From Myxococcales bacterium (GTDB lineage: Bacteria > Myxococcota_A > Polyangia > Polyangiales > Polyangiaceae), in NCBI GenBank assembly GCA_016212965.1, contig JACRDA010000042.1, positions 1-64,000 of the forward strand: a DNA stretch of 64,000 nucleotides, in the 5' to 3' direction. Position 1 is the stretch's first letter. Each line of letters opens with the position of its first letter. Of the stretch, positions 9,377-19,126 are shown in pieces. Made by a program: the position numbers and the translations under genes. The notes beneath the pieces were generated by a model. It worked only from the letters and a program-made list of their open reading frames with translations. It had not been told where the DNA came from and made no database searches.

Positions 9377-11319
9377 GCGTCCTCCAGCAGCGGCCGGATG
9401 TCAGCGAGTTCCGCCGACGTTTCAAGTGGCTGGCCCTGTTCCAGCTGCTCTGCTTCGGCGTGCTCGTGGGGCGCCTGTTCCAGTTGCAGCTCGTGCAGGC
9501 CGAGGACTACCAGGCCATCGCGCGTGAGAACATCGTCCGGCGCGTCACCCTCGCGACCACGCGCGGCATCATCCGCGACCGCTTCGGCAAGCCGCTGGCG
9601 GCGAGCCGCCCCGCCTACAACCTCTACGTCACGCCCAAGCGCGTGACCCAGGTCGACAAGGAGGGGCAGCCCCCCGTCATGACGCCGGTGTGGGCGAAGC
9701 TCGTCGCCTACCTGAACCTCGGCGACGAGGAGGTCGGACGCCTGGAGCAGAAGCTCGTCGCCATCGTGGCCGAGGGCGGCAAGCGCAAGGATCAACAGAT
9801 CCTCCTGAAGGAGGACATCTCCTTCGACGACGTCGCCGTCCTGTCGACGCACGCGCACGAGTTGCCCGGCATCGACGTCGTCGACGTCAGCGTGCGCTTC
9901 TACCCGCAGAAGAGCGTGGGGGCACACGCCCTCGGCTACATGCGCGAGGTCGACCCCGAGATGCTGGCCGAGATGCGGCGCCAGGGCTACGTCGAGGGCG
10001 ACCACGTGGGCGCCTCGGGGATCGAGCGCAGCTGGGAGAGCTACCTCCGCGGCACGCGCGGCTGGGAGAAGGTCATCGTCGACGCGCGCGGTGCCCGCCG
10101 ACCCATGCGGCCCGGCATCATCGACGGGCCCTCGCGCGTCGACCCCATCCCCGGGCGCGATCTGCGCCTCAGCCTCGACGCCGACGTGCAGGCCGCCATC
10201 GAGCGCGCCATGCGCGGCGAGCTCGCCGGTGGCGCGGCGCTCGTCGACGTCGAGAGCGGGCAGATCCTCGGCCTCGTGAGCAAGCCCGGTTACGACCCGA
10301 ACCAGCTCTCCGGCGGCTCCGGCAAGGGCGTGGTGCGCGACGCCTTCCAGCGCATGTTCTCGGACCAGCTCAAGCCGGCGCTCGACAAGACGGTGTCGGG
10401 CGCCTACCCGCCCGGCTCGACGTGGAAGCCGTTCACGGCCCTGGCCGCGCTCGAGAAGGGGCTCATCGACAAGAACGTCCGCACCGTGTGCCGCGGCTTT
10501 CTCACCTTCGGCAAGCGCGTGTTCAAGTGCACCCAGGCGCACGGCAGCTGCGATCTGCATCGCGCCATCGCGGCCTCGTGCAACGTGTACTTCTACCAGC
10601 TCGTCGCCACCTACGGCGTCACCATGGACATGATCGCCGAGGTGGGGGGGCGCTACGGTTTCGGCCGCCGCACCGGCATCGGCATCAACGCCGAGGCGAG
10701 CGGGCGCATGCCGACCAAGGCGTGGATGACCCTGCGCAACAAGGGCCAGTTCCGCCAGGGCTACACGGTCAACGCCGCCATCGGCCAGGGCGCGACCACC
10801 GTCACGGTGCTGCAGCTGGCGCTCGCCTACGCCGCGTTGGCGAACGGCGGCACGCTCTACCAGCCGCAGATCGTGCAGGCGGTCGAGACGGCTGGCGGCG
10901 ACGTGGTGCAGGAGTTCCAGCCGCGCGTGCGGCGCAAGACCAACCTCGATCCGAAGTTCCGCACGCTGGTGCACCAGGCGCTGCTCTCGGGCGTGACCGA
11001 GATCGGCGGCACGGCCTACCAGACGTGGCGTCAGCTCGGTGTCGACGTGGCCGGCAAAACGGGCACGGCGCAGGTGTCCCACAAGGCCACGGGCAGCGCC
11101 GACCTCGAGCGCGTCTACTACTTCAACCGCGACCACGCCTGGTTCGCGGGCTACGCGCCCACGACCAAGCCCGAGGTCGCGGTGGTGGTGCTCATCGAGC
11201 ACGGCGGCGGCGGCAGCAAGCACGCGGCCCCGGTGGCGCTCAACATCGTGCGCGCCTGGGAAGATCTGAAGCGCAAGCGCGCGGGCGAGCGGCCGCGCCC
11301 GCTCGAGGTCACGCCATGA
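9373..11319 (+). CDS. mrdA: Penicillin-binding protein 2, elongasome transpeptidase
   Basis: PBP2 cross-links peptidoglycan during cell elongation together with RodA. The 648-residue protein starts at ATG 9373. It has one N-terminal membrane helix (~20-38) and a dimerisation/pedestal domain with 'TTRGIIRDRFGKPLA' and 'YPQKSVGAHALGYMREVD'. The transpeptidase domain carries the three active-site motifs: S349-T-W-K352, S402-C-N and K562-T-G. It overlaps both mreD and rodA by 4 nt. All catalytic residues are present. Confidence 0.96.
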   Translation: MSVLQQRPDVSEFRRRFKWLALFQLLCFGVLVGRLFQLQLVQAEDYQAIARENIVRRVTLATTRGIIRDRFGKPLAASRPAYNLYVTPKRVTQVDKEGQPPVMTPVWAKLVAYLNLGDEEVGRLEQKLVAIVAEGGKRKDQQILLKEDISFDDVAVLSTHAHELPGIDVVDVSVRFYPQKSVGAHALGYMREVDPEMLAEMRRQGYVEGDHVGASGIERSWESYLRGTRGWEKVIVDARGARRPMRPGIIDGPSRVDPIPGRDLRLSLDADVQAAIERAMRGELAGGAALVDVESGQILGLVSKPGYDPNQLSGGSGKGVVRDAFQRMFSDQLKPALDKTVSGAYPPGSTWKPFTALAALEKGLIDKNVRTVCRGFLTFGKRVFKCTQAHGSCDLHRAIAASCNVYFYQLVATYGVTMDMIAEVGGRYGFGRRTGIGINAEASGRMPTKAWMTLRNKGQFRQGYTVNAAIGQGATTVTVLQLALAYAALANGGTLYQPQIVQAVETAGGDVVQEFQPRVRRKTNLDPKFRTLVHQALLSGVTEIGGTAYQTWRQLGVDVAGKTGTAQVSHKATGSADLERVYYFNRDHAWFAGYAPTTKPEVAVVVLIEHGGGGSKHAAPVALNIVRAWEDLKRKRAGERPRPLEVTP

Positions 11320-12458
11320 TGCGCGGCGGGCTCGCCGGTCGGCCGCGCGACCACTTCGACTGGCCGCTCTTCATCGCCGCGGCGCTCATCGCGGTGCTCG
11401 GGGTCGTGAACCTGTACAGCGCGACCAGCGTCTACCTCGGGACGTCGCGCGCGGCGCTCGCCGAGATCTACATCAACCAGGTCTACTGGCTCGCGATCGG
11501 CGGCGTGGCGGGCGCCGTCGTGGCGGCGATCGACTACCGGCACATCGAGCGCTTCGCCTACGTCATCTACACGCTCGGCGTCTTCAGCCTCATCGTCGTG
11601 GCCGTCCTGGCGCGCGACGTCCGCGGCGCGGCGCGCTGGATCAACATCGGCTCGTTCAGCTTTCAGCCGAGCGAGTTCATGAAGCTCTGCCTGGTCATCG
11701 CCGTGGCCAAGTACCTGCACGACGATCCGCGCAGCGAGCCGCGCACGCTGAAGGACATGGCGATCCCGGCGGTGCTGGTCGCCGTGCCGACGGCGCTCGT
11801 GGTGCGACAGCCCGACCTCGGCACCGGCATCATCATGACGCTGGTGTTCGGGGCCATCGTGGCGCTGACGCGCATGCGCCGCAGCAGCGTGCTCATCTTC
11901 GTGGTCTCGATGGCCGTCATCCTGCCGGTCGCGTGGCAGTACGCGCTGCCCTACCAGCGCGCGCGCCTCACGTCCTTCTTGAACCCGACGGCCGACCTCA
12001 CCGGCATCGGCTACCACGCCCACCACGCCCGTGTGGCGATCGGCAACGGCGGTCTGCTCGGCCAGGGCTTCACGCAGGGGATGCAGAACCAGTACCGCTT
12101 TCTGCCCGACCAGTACTCGGACTTCCCGTTCCCGGTGTTCGCCGAGGAGTGGGGCTTCGTCGGGAGCATGGTGCTCATCGGGCTCTACGCCTTCCTCGTG
12201 CTCTGGTCGGTGCGCATCGCGGCGCGGGCACGCGATCGCTTCGGGGCCGTGCTCGCCGTCGGCTGCGGCGCGGTCATCTTCTGGCACGCCATCTTCAACC
12301 TCGGCATGGCGGCGGGCGTCCTGCCGGTCGTCGGGATCACGCTGCCGCTGTTCTCCTACGGCGGCTCCAGCGTCACCACGGTGCTCCTCGCCGTCGCGCT
12401 GCTCATGAACGTGTCGATGCGCCGCAACGCGACCTTCTCGCCGGTCGAGCGGCTCTGA
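11316..12458 (+). CDS. rodA: Peptidoglycan glycosyltransferase RodA (SEDS family)
   Basis: RodA polymerises lipid II into glycan strands as partner of PBP2. The 380-residue protein has about ten membrane helices. SEDS signatures are 'FQPSEFMKLCLVIAVAKYL' near residue 115, 'VRQPDLGTGIIM' near 162, 'GNGGLLGQGFTQG', 'FPVFAEEWGFVGS' and the C-terminal 'LPLFSYGGSSVTT'. Start ATG 11316 overlaps the mrdA stop; a second ATG follows immediately at 11319. It is the last gene of the elongasome operon. Confidence 0.96.
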   Translation: MMRGGLAGRPRDHFDWPLFIAAALIAVLGVVNLYSATSVYLGTSRAALAEIYINQVYWLAIGGVAGAVVAAIDYRHIERFAYVIYTLGVFSLIVVAVLARDVRGAARWINIGSFSFQPSEFMKLCLVIAVAKYLHDDPRSEPRTLKDMAIPAVLVAVPTALVVRQPDLGTGIIMTLVFGAIVALTRMRRSSVLIFVVSMAVILPVAWQYALPYQRARLTSFLNPTADLTGIGYHAHHARVAIGNGGLLGQGFTQGMQNQYRFLPDQYSDFPFPVFAEEWGFVGSMVLIGLYAFLVLWSVRIAARARDRFGAVLAVGCGAVIFWHAIFNLGMAAGVLPVVGITLPLFSYGGSSVTTVLLAVALLMNVSMRRNATFSPVERL

Positions 12459-12467
12459 CTCGACTGG

Positions 12468-12481
12468 CGCCCTTTCGGGCG
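12468..12481. terminator. Small hairpin between rodA and the helicase gene
   Basis: A 5-bp GC stem CGCCC/GGGCG with a TTTC loop begins 10 nt after the rodA stop, between converging genes. There is no clear T-run, so it is a weak bidirectional candidate. Confidence 0.35.
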
Positions 12482-12515
12482 GAAGTCTCGCGCCTGCAGG
12501 GATCAGGCTTCGGAC

Positions 12516-15080
12516 TCAGGCCGTGCGCGAGCGCGGCAGCGCGCGCGGTAGCTGCTCCGCGACGAGTAGCGGCAGCGGGCCGTCGGCGGCGGGGCGGAGG
12601 AGGGCGAGCACGGCGAGGGCGGCCTGCTTGCGCGCCGGCAGGGCAGCCACCGCTGCTGGGGGGGGCCCACCGAGCGCGTCGTGGAGGGCGTCGAGCTCGA
12701 GCCCGGACGCGGTCGCGCCCACGCAAGCCGGACAGCCCGCCCCGCAGGGGCAGCTCAGGATGAGCGCGCCGGCCTGGGCGAGCAGCTCCGCGGCGCGCTC
12801 GAAGATGCGCTCCGCGAGACCGACCCCGCCCGGAACGTTGTCGAAGAGGTACAGGGTCGGCTCGAAGCGGCCGTCGCCGTCGGCGTCCCCGGGGTGCGGC
12901 GCGCCGCCCGGCAAACGGCGCAGGGCGGCGCGCGGCTCGGAGCTCTCTTGCGGCCCCGCGTCGCTCGCGCCGTCGCGGGTGCGCTCGAGGGGCTCGGTGG
13001 GCGGCGCGGCGTCGCACAGCGCCGAGCCGATGTCGCGGCCGTCGCACATGAGTGCCAGCGTGGCGGCGAGCTCGAGCGCGCGCCCGAGCCCGGTGAGCCC
13101 CTCGACGAGCGCGCTCCGGCCGAGCGCCGCGTCGCGCCGCGCGTCGGCGGGCAGCGTGAGCCAGAAGCTCGTCGTGTGCATGTCGATGTCGGGCAGGCGC
13201 ACGTCGCCGTAGCCCGCGTTCTCGTGCGTGTGGAACTTCACCTTCTTGTAGCCCACGACCTTCTCGGTGACGCTCACCTCGCCCCACGCGGCGAGCGCGC
13301 ACCCGAGCGACGCGCGCGCGCTCTCGTCGAGCACGGCCACCTTGCGGTGGCGGAGCGCGGTCGTGAAGTAGTCGGGCTCGACGAGCCGCACGAAGGCCTT
13401 GTGGTTCTCGTAGTCGAGCCGCTCGACCTGGTACTGCGCGCCGTCGTGCTGGTAGATGGCCTGCTCGTGCAGCATGCCCGGCGCGGCGTGCCAGTCGAGC
13501 TCGCCGAGCGCGAGGCCCGTCCGCTCGTCGATGATGACGAAGTTGTCCCAGCCCACGCGGCGCAGGCTCACGTGGTTCGCGGGAAAGGCGTCGCTCGCCC
13601 AGTGGTAGCGCTCGCGCCCCGCGTGGACCACGCCGTGCTCGGCGAGGTAGTCGAGCGCGGGCGCGGTGTCGTCGCCGAGCGTCCGGTACGCCTCGCCGAA
13701 GCGGAAGGCGAGCTCGAAGGCCGCACACTTGAGGTGCTGGATCGCGACCTCGGCGTTGCCGGGGTCGACGCGCGCGTGCTCGATGCTGCCGTCGAGCAGG
13801 TACTCGGGGTGGCGCGCCAGGTACTGGTCGAGCGGGTCGCTCGAGCACACCAGCACCGAAAGGCTCGTGCCCGCGCGCCGCCCGGCACGCCCGAAGCGCT
13901 GCCAGGTGTCGGCGAGCGAGCCCGGGTAGCCGGCGCACACGACGGCGTCGAGCTCGCCGATGTCGATGCCGAGCTCGAGCGCGCTCGTGGCGACGACGGC
14001 CGCCACCTCGCCCTGGCGGAGCCCGCGCTCGATGCGGCGGCGGCTCTGGGGCAGGTAGCCGCTGCGGTACGCGAAGATGCGCTCGCTCACACTGGGCTCG
14101 TCGACGAAGGCGTCGCGCAGGTACTTCAGCATGATCTCGACCGCGTTGCGCGACGGGCCGAACACGAGGGTGCGCACCCCGGCGCGCACGAGGTCCGTCG
14201 CCAGGCGCACGGCGCTCTTCAGCGTGCTCGAGCGCAGGCCGAGCTCGGCGTTGACGACCGGCGGGTTGTAGACGAGGAGCCGCCGTGCGCCGCGCGGCGC
14301 GCTCGACTCGCTCACCACCGCGACGGCGTCCTCGCTCGTGCCGAACAGGCGCGCGGCGTGCTCGCGGGCGTTGCCGATGGTGGCGGTCGCGGCGATGAAG
14401 GTGGGCCGGGCACCGTGGAAGGCCGCCACGCGCCGCAGGCGTGCGAGCACGTGCGCGACGTGCGAGCCGAAGACGCCGCGGTAGGTGTGGAGCTCGTCGA
14501 CGACCACGTAGCGCAGGTTCTCGAAGAGGCGCGCCCAGCTCGTGTGCTGCGGCAGGATGCCGCTGTGCAGCATGTCCGGGTTGGTCATGATGATGGTGGC
14601 GCCGTCGCGCGCCGTGCGCCGCGCGTCCCCGGGCGTGTCGCCGTCGTACACGCTGGCGCCGCCGCGCAGACCGGCCTCGGCGAGGAGCGCGCGCACGCTC
14701 GCCTCCTGATCGCGCGACAGGGCCTTGGTCGGGTAGAGGTAGAGCGCGCGCGCTCCCGGCTCGCGCGCCAGGGCCTCGAACACCGGCACGTGAAAGCACA
14801 GGCTCTTGCCGCTGGCGGTGGGGGTCGCGATGACGACGTCGCGCCCGGCGCGCGCGAGGTCGACGGCCTGGCGCTGGTGCAGGTAGGGTCGAGCGGCGCC
14901 GCGCGCGGACAGAGCCCCGAGCACGCTCGGGGCGAGGTCGTCCGGCCATTGCCCGTGGCGCCCGGCCACCTCGGGGAGCACGCGGTGGGCGGCCACGCAC
15001 GCGCGCGTGGCGGGCTCGGCGAGCCAGCGCGCGACGACCGCGTCGAGGCCGCGGGGACGGGACCACGGGGGAGCAGGCAT
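12516..15080 (-). CDS. mrfA: DEAH-type superfamily 2 helicase, MrfA/YprA (Hrq1-like) family
   Basis: MrfA of Bacillus subtilis is an ATP-dependent helicase that acts with the exonuclease MrfB in repair of mitomycin-type DNA damage; Hrq1 is the fungal relative. This 854-residue protein shows Walker A 'ATPTASGKSLCFHVPV' near residue 85, the DExH box 'YVVVDELHTYRG' near 190, motif III 'AATATIGN', and motifs V-VI 'ATSALELGIDIGELDAVVC' and 'QRFGRAGRR' near 375-410. The C-terminal DUF1998/MZB region ends in a four-cysteine cluster 'CPCGAGCPAC'. Domain order and cysteines fit MrfA. A likely promoter lies at 15087-15116. An MrfB-type partner is encoded at 19854-21083. Confidence 0.85.
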   Translation of the reverse strand: MPAPPWSRPRGLDAVVARWLAEPATRACVAAHRVLPEVAGRHGQWPDDLAPSVLGALSARGAARPYLHQRQAVDLARAGRDVVIATPTASGKSLCFHVPVFEALAREPGARALYLYPTKALSRDQEASVRALLAEAGLRGGASVYDGDTPGDARRTARDGATIIMTNPDMLHSGILPQHTSWARLFENLRYVVVDELHTYRGVFGSHVAHVLARLRRVAAFHGARPTFIAATATIGNAREHAARLFGTSEDAVAVVSESSAPRGARRLLVYNPPVVNAELGLRSSTLKSAVRLATDLVRAGVRTLVFGPSRNAVEIMLKYLRDAFVDEPSVSERIFAYRSGYLPQSRRRIERGLRQGEVAAVVATSALELGIDIGELDAVVCAGYPGSLADTWQRFGRAGRRAGTSLSVLVCSSDPLDQYLARHPEYLLDGSIEHARVDPGNAEVAIQHLKCAAFELAFRFGEAYRTLGDDTAPALDYLAEHGVVHAGRERYHWASDAFPANHVSLRRVGWDNFVIIDERTGLALGELDWHAAPGMLHEQAIYQHDGAQYQVERLDYENHKAFVRLVEPDYFTTALRHRKVAVLDESARASLGCALAAWGEVSVTEKVVGYKKVKFHTHENAGYGDVRLPDIDMHTTSFWLTLPADARRDAALGRSALVEGLTGLGRALELAATLALMCDGRDIGSALCDAAPPTEPLERTRDGASDAGPQESSEPRAALRRLPGGAPHPGDADGDGRFEPTLYLFDNVPGGVGLAERIFERAAELLAQAGALILSCPCGAGCPACVGATASGLELDALHDALGGPPPAAVAALPARKQAALAVLALLRPAADGPLPLLVAEQLPRALPRSRTA

Positions 15081-15086
15081 GGACTC

Positions 15087-15116
15087 ATACTAAACGGATG
15101 TGCCCCTCCGGGCCAA
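15087..15116 (-). promoter_or_regulatory. Promoter of the MrfA-type helicase
   Basis: On the minus strand TTGGCC (15111-15116), an 18-nt spacer and TAGTAT (15087-15092) precede the ATG by only 6 nt. The predicted transcript would therefore begin at or next to the start codon. Confidence 0.45.
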
Positions 15117-15207
15117 GCTTCTGACCGGATGCGCAGTGTCGGACGCCGTCGGGAGCGAGCGGTGCGTTTGCCGGCCTCGCGACGATGGCGTAAAGAGCGG
15201 AACCTCG

Positions 15208-16206
15208 ATGAGCAGCGACGCAGATCGACCGGCCGAGCCCGACGAGGCAGAGGTCACGGAGCAGCCGGTGCCGGGTGGCGCCGAACAGGCGCGCCTCGAC
15301 GAGGACGAGCGCGACGAGGCCGAGGCCTTCGAGCCGGTTGCCGCGCCGGGCCCCGGGGGCGCCCTGTTCGACACCGTGCCGGAGGGCAGCATCCGGCGGG
15401 CGCGCCTCGCCGCCGAGGCGGCCTCGCGGGCGACCGTGTCGGTCGTCGACGACCCGAGCGCCGGCGCGCCGCCGGCGGGCGCGGCCGATGAAGGCGCGGA
15501 CGCGGACGCGGTCCTCCCCGCACCGGACGCCGTGAGCGGTGCCGGGGCGGATCCGGCTGCGGTGCCGCCGATCGCCACGGCCGAGCCGGTAGCTGGCAAG
15601 CTGCCGCGCCCGAGCTACGTGTTCCTCGCCGTCACGACGGGGGTGAGCCTGGGGCTCGATCTCGCGTCGAAGGGCTGGGCCAAGGCCCACTTCGAGAACA
15701 ACGAGGGCGGGCCGACCTCGGTGGTGCTCATCGACGAGCTGTTCTCGAAGCTCAGCCTCTCCTTCATCTACGCGAAGAACCGCGGCGGCGCCTGGGGCCT
15801 CCTGCAGGACCAGAGCGAGGCCGTACGCCGCCCGTTCTTCCTCGTGGTCTCGGTCGCGGCGATCGTCTTCATCGTGTCGCTCTACCGCAAGCTCACGCCC
15901 GCGCAGCGTGCCCTCCGGTGGGGCCTGCCACTCGTGCTCGGCGGCGCGCTCGGCAACCTCATCGATCGCATCCGCTACGGCTTCGTCGTCGACTTCATCG
16001 ACTTCTTCGTCGCCCGCGAGGGCCGACCGGCGTGGCACTGGCCGACCTTCAACGTGGCGGACATCGCGATCGTGATGGGCGTCGCCCTCATGGCCATCGA
16101 CATGTTCACCTCGCGCCCCAAGAAGAAGAAGAAGGCCGAGACGCCGGTGACCTCCGACCCGTCCGTGGACGGCGCGACCCCGCCGACCGCACCGCCGGCC
16201 GCGTGA
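15208..16206 (+). CDS. lspA: Lipoprotein signal peptidase (signal peptidase II) with long N-terminal extension
   Basis: LspA cleaves the signal peptide of diacylglyceryl-modified prolipoproteins. I chose ATG 15208 (332 aa); a -10-like TAAAGA at 15191-15196 with TTGCCG 17 nt before it lies just upstream. Residues 1-~130 are an acidic, Ala/Pro-rich low-complexity extension absent from ordinary LspA (about 160-170 aa). The enzyme core follows with four hydrophobic segments and both catalytic aspartate motifs: 'GNLIDRIRYGFVVDFID' and 'FNVADIAIVMG'. It ends in a Lys-rich tail. The second lgt follows 61 nt downstream, so the two probably share a transcript. Confidence 0.9.
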   Translation: MSSDADRPAEPDEAEVTEQPVPGGAEQARLDEDERDEAEAFEPVAAPGPGGALFDTVPEGSIRRARLAAEAASRATVSVVDDPSAGAPPAGAADEGADADAVLPAPDAVSGAGADPAAVPPIATAEPVAGKLPRPSYVFLAVTTGVSLGLDLASKGWAKAHFENNEGGPTSVVLIDELFSKLSLSFIYAKNRGGAWGLLQDQSEAVRRPFFLVVSVAAIVFIVSLYRKLTPAQRALRWGLPLVLGGALGNLIDRIRYGFVVDFIDFFVAREGRPAWHWPTFNVADIAIVMGVALMAIDMFTSRPKKKKKAETPVTSDPSVDGATPPTAPPAA

Positions 16207-16267
16207 TGCGCCGGGCGCCGACGGTTTTCGCTGGGCACGGGCGCCCGCGCTTGCGAGGCTCCACCGC

Positions 16268-17209
16268 GTGAAGCCGACCCTGTTCCGCGTGTGCCTGGGC
16301 GAGGGCTGCAGCACGCTCGACGTCTCGTTTCCGGCGTACTTCGTGATGCTGCTCGTGGGCTTCTGCTTCGCGACCGCGATCGCCGTCGTGCACGCGCGCC
16401 GCATGGGGCTGAACCCGGACGTGATCGTCGATCTCGCGCTCGCGTCGCTCCTGCTCGGCGTCATCGGCGGGCGCCTGATGCACGTGGTCGCGGACGGCCA
16501 CTTCTGGGACTACGTCCACGCCTGCACAGACCCGAGCCAGGTCGACTGGAAGATCTCGGAGGCGCGCTGCGCCACCGAGCAGGGCCAGTGGGACGCGGCG
16601 GCGGGCGTGTGCCACCCAGCCACGGCCGACTGCTTCGCCTGGGCGAAGTTCTGGCAGGGTGGGCTCGCCTACTACGGCGGGCTCATCGCGGCCGCGCTCG
16701 GCGCGGTGTGGCTCTTGCGCCGCGACCGGTTCCCGTTCTGGAAGGCGGCCGACATCACCTCCGTCGCCATCGCCGTCGGGCTCGCGTTCGGGCGCATGGG
16801 CTGTCTGCTCGCGGGCTGCTGCTTCGGCCGAGCCTCCGACGGCCCGCTCGCGCTGTCGTTCCCGGCGGGCAGCCCGGCGAGCGAGGCGCAGCACCTCGCG
16901 GGGCACCTCGAGCGCTCGGAACTACCGTCGCTCGGCGTGCACCCGACCCAGATCTACGAGTCGGCCATGTGCCTCGGCATCGCCGCCGTGTGCATGCTGA
17001 TCGTCGCGCCGCGCAAGCGCTACGACGGCCAGGTGTTCGTGGCCTTCCTTTCGCTCTACGCCGTCGGCCGCTTCCTCATCGAGTACCTGCGCGACGACGA
17101 GCGCGGTGCGCTCCTCGGCCTGTCGAGCTCGCAGTTGCTCGGGGTCGGGCTCGTCGCGGTGGCGGCGTTCATCCACCAGCGCCGGAGCAGGCGACCGGCC
17201 ACCGCCTGA
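16268..17209 (+). CDS. lgt: Prolipoprotein diacylglyceryl transferase (paralog 2)
   Basis: A second Lgt-family inner-membrane enzyme of 313 aa, directly downstream of lspA. Motifs: 'YYGGLIAAALG' near residue 137, 'GRMGCLLAGCCFGR' near 175, 'LGVHPTQIYES' near 222 and 'RFLIEYLRDDERG' near 260. It keeps the short compact form of the family, unlike the tailed paralog at 4943. The loop after GRxGC is of the AGCC type, whereas paralog 1 has HDHPG. An insertion at about residues 80-125 with several Cys ('CTDPSQVDWKISEARC') probably lies in the periplasm. Either copy could be the main enzyme. Confidence 0.9.
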   Translation: MKPTLFRVCLGEGCSTLDVSFPAYFVMLLVGFCFATAIAVVHARRMGLNPDVIVDLALASLLLGVIGGRLMHVVADGHFWDYVHACTDPSQVDWKISEARCATEQGQWDAAAGVCHPATADCFAWAKFWQGGLAYYGGLIAAALGAVWLLRRDRFPFWKAADITSVAIAVGLAFGRMGCLLAGCCFGRASDGPLALSFPAGSPASEAQHLAGHLERSELPSLGVHPTQIYESAMCLGIAAVCMLIVAPRKRYDGQVFVAFLSLYAVGRFLIEYLRDDERGALLGLSSSQLLGVGLVAVAAFIHQRRSRRPATA

Positions 17210-17222
17210 CCACGGGCGCTCG

Positions 17223-18086
17223 TCAGCGCACCGCGCCGGCGCGGTGGCGCGCCGCGAGCAGGGTGATGTCGAGCAGGCAGGCGATGGTCATCGGCCCGAC
17301 GCCGCCCGGCACCGGGGTGATGGCCGCGGCGCGCTCGGCGGCCGCGGCGGTGTCGACGTCGCCGCACAGCTTGCCGTCCGCGTCGCGGTTCATGCCGACG
17401 TCGATGACGACGGCCCCGGGCTTGACCCAGTCGCCCTTGACCATGCGCGCGCGACCCACGGCTGCCACGAGCACGTCCGCCTCGCGACACAGGTCCGCGA
17501 GGTCACGGCTGCGCGAGTGCGCGATCGTGACCGTCGCGTGCCGGGCGAGCAGGAGCTGCGCCATGGGCTTGCCGACGATGTTGCTGCGGCCGATGACGAG
17601 GGCCCGCGCGCCGAGGAGGTCGGTGCCCGCGAGCTCCAGCAGGTGCATGCAGCCCTTCGGCGTGCAGGCGACGAGGTTGGGGCGGCCGCTCGCCAGCAGG
17701 CCGGCGTTCTTCGGGGTGAAGCCGTCGACGTCCTTGTCGCAGTCGATGGCGTCGATGACGCGGTCGGGGTCGATGTGGCGGGGCAGGGGGAGCTGCACGA
17801 GGATGCCGTCCACGGCCGGGTCGGCGTTGAGGGCCGCGACGCGCAGGAGGAGCTCGGCCTCGCTCGTCTCGGCCGGCAGCCGGTGCAGCACGCCGCGGAT
17901 GCCCGCCGCCTCGGCGGCCTTCTTCTTGTTGCGCGTGTAGACGTCGCTGGCCGGGTCGTCGCCGACCATGACGACCTCGAGCCCGGGCGCTCGGCCGTGC
18001 TCGCGCACGAACGCTGCCACGCCCTCCGCCACCTTGGTCCGGTACGCCTCCGCTGCCGCCTTGCCGTTGAGGATTCGCGCTGTCAT
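17223..18086 (-). CDS. folD: Bifunctional methylenetetrahydrofolate dehydrogenase/cyclohydrolase FolD
   Basis: FolD interconverts 5,10-methylene-, methenyl- and 10-formyl-tetrahydrofolate with NADP in one-carbon metabolism. The 287-residue length is normal. Motifs are '[14 protein letters not shown]' with the catalytic Lys, '[10 protein letters not shown]', '[13 protein letters not shown]', '[16 protein letters not shown]' (nucleotide site) and '[19 protein letters not shown]'. A -10-like TAACGT (18096-18101) lies 9 nt upstream of the ATG. It converges with lgt paralog 2 (13-nt gap). Confidence 0.96.
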   Translation of the reverse strand: MTARILNGKAAAEAYRTKVAEGVAAFVREHGRAPGLEVVMVGDDPASDVYTRNKKKAAEAAGIRGVLHRLPAETSEAELLLRVAALNADPAVDGILVQLPLPRHIDPDRVIDAIDCDKDVDGFTPKNAGLLASGRPNLVACTPKGCMHLLELAGTDLLGARALVIGRSNIVGKPMAQLLLARHATVTIAHSRSRDLADLCREADVLVAAVGRARMVKGDWVKPGAVVIDVGMNRDADGKLCGDVDTAAAAERAAAITPVPGGVGPMTIACLLDITLLAARHRAGAVR

Positions 18087-18123
18087 CGCCGCGGGACGTT
18101 AGCACACGCGGTCGCGGGGCTCG

Positions 18124-19017
18124 TCAGCTGCCCCGGGCCGCAGGGGGCGCGGGGGCGTTCGCGTCGGCGGCGTCGGCGAGCGGCAGTGCGCGCCGCTCGT
18201 GGCGGCTGTGGCAGAGGCGCATGCGCCAGTCGACGCCCATGAGGTCGCCGTCCTCGAGCGGTTGCCAGACGTTCTCGCTCGCAATGCGCTCGCTCGAGAA
18301 GAGCAGGTGGTTCACGAAGCCGCTCGTGCTCGGCGCCTCGCAGTGCGGCGCCAGGTGGGCGCAGTTCTCGCGGTCCGAGCAGCGCACCTTGTGGGTGGAC
18401 CAGTAGAGCTCGCGCCCGCCACGGCTCGCGACGAGCGTGGCCCCGTCCGTCGTGATCACGGTGAGCACCGAGACCTCCCCCGGGCGGTCGCAGATGGCGC
18501 GCACGCGCAGGGTGGCGGTGCGCAGTGCCTGCATGACGTCTTCGACGCCGTGGCGACTGGCGAGCGGCCCGTAGCCCTCGAGCTCGGTGAGGAACAGGAA
18601 GAACACGACCTCGCTGTCGGTCTCGCCGAGGATGAAGCGGCGCAGGCGGGGCGCGATCTCCCGCACGAGCGCTTCGCGGTGCTCCGCGAAGCGCGTCACG
18701 TCGCCGTTGTGCGCGAACACCCATTTCCCGTACTGGAACGGGTGGCAGTTGAGCACGGTCTTGGGGCCGACCGTCGCGCGCCGCACGTGGGCGAGCACGG
18801 TGTCGCTCGAGACGACGCCGCTCAGCCGGTGGAAGAGCTGGTCGTTGTGCGCCGCCCCCGGGCTGCGCGTGACGTGCGGCGCCCCGTCCACGTAGTACGC
18901 CACGCCCCAGCCGTCCGGGTGGCGGTTGCTCTGCTCGCACAGGGCGTTGTCGGCGGCGACGAGCGAGCGGTGGACCTGGCTCGGGATGATGCTGCGAAAC
19001 GCGAAGAGGCGGCACAT
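18124..19017 (-). CDS. Class II glutamine amidotransferase (YafJ/EgtC-like)
   Basis: This 297-residue protein begins MCRLFAFRS, so Cys2 becomes the N-terminal nucleophile after Met removal, as in Ntn-type glutaminase domains. Further family signatures are 'HPDGWGVAYY', 'VLAHVRRATVG', 'NCHPFQYGKWVFAHNGDV' and 'GETDSEVVFF'. The domain hydrolyses glutamine or gamma-glutamyl amides. No synthetase or ergothioneine-pathway gene (egtB/egtD) is nearby, so the substrate is unknown. The last ~20 residues are Ala/Pro-rich. A TAGGCT element about 40 nt upstream may be the -10 box. Confidence 0.85.
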   Translation of the reverse strand: MCRLFAFRSIIPSQVHRSLVAADNALCEQSNRHPDGWGVAYYVDGAPHVTRSPGAAHNDQLFHRLSGVVSSDTVLAHVRRATVGPKTVLNCHPFQYGKWVFAHNGDVTRFAEHREALVREIAPRLRRFILGETDSEVVFFLFLTELEGYGPLASRHGVEDVMQALRTATLRVRAICDRPGEVSVLTVITTDGATLVASRGGRELYWSTHKVRCSDRENCAHLAPHCEAPSTSGFVNHLLFSSERIASENVWQPLEDGDLMGVDWRMRLCHSRHERRALPLADAADANAPAPPAARGS

Positions 19018-19126
19018 GGTGGGGACGGCGTGCCGCGCACGGGCACGCGGGCTGCGACGAGCCTAGCAGCCCATCGCGGCACTCGCATGTTTCCGTCCCT
19101 GCCGCGCCCGTGTATGCCGGGCCCCG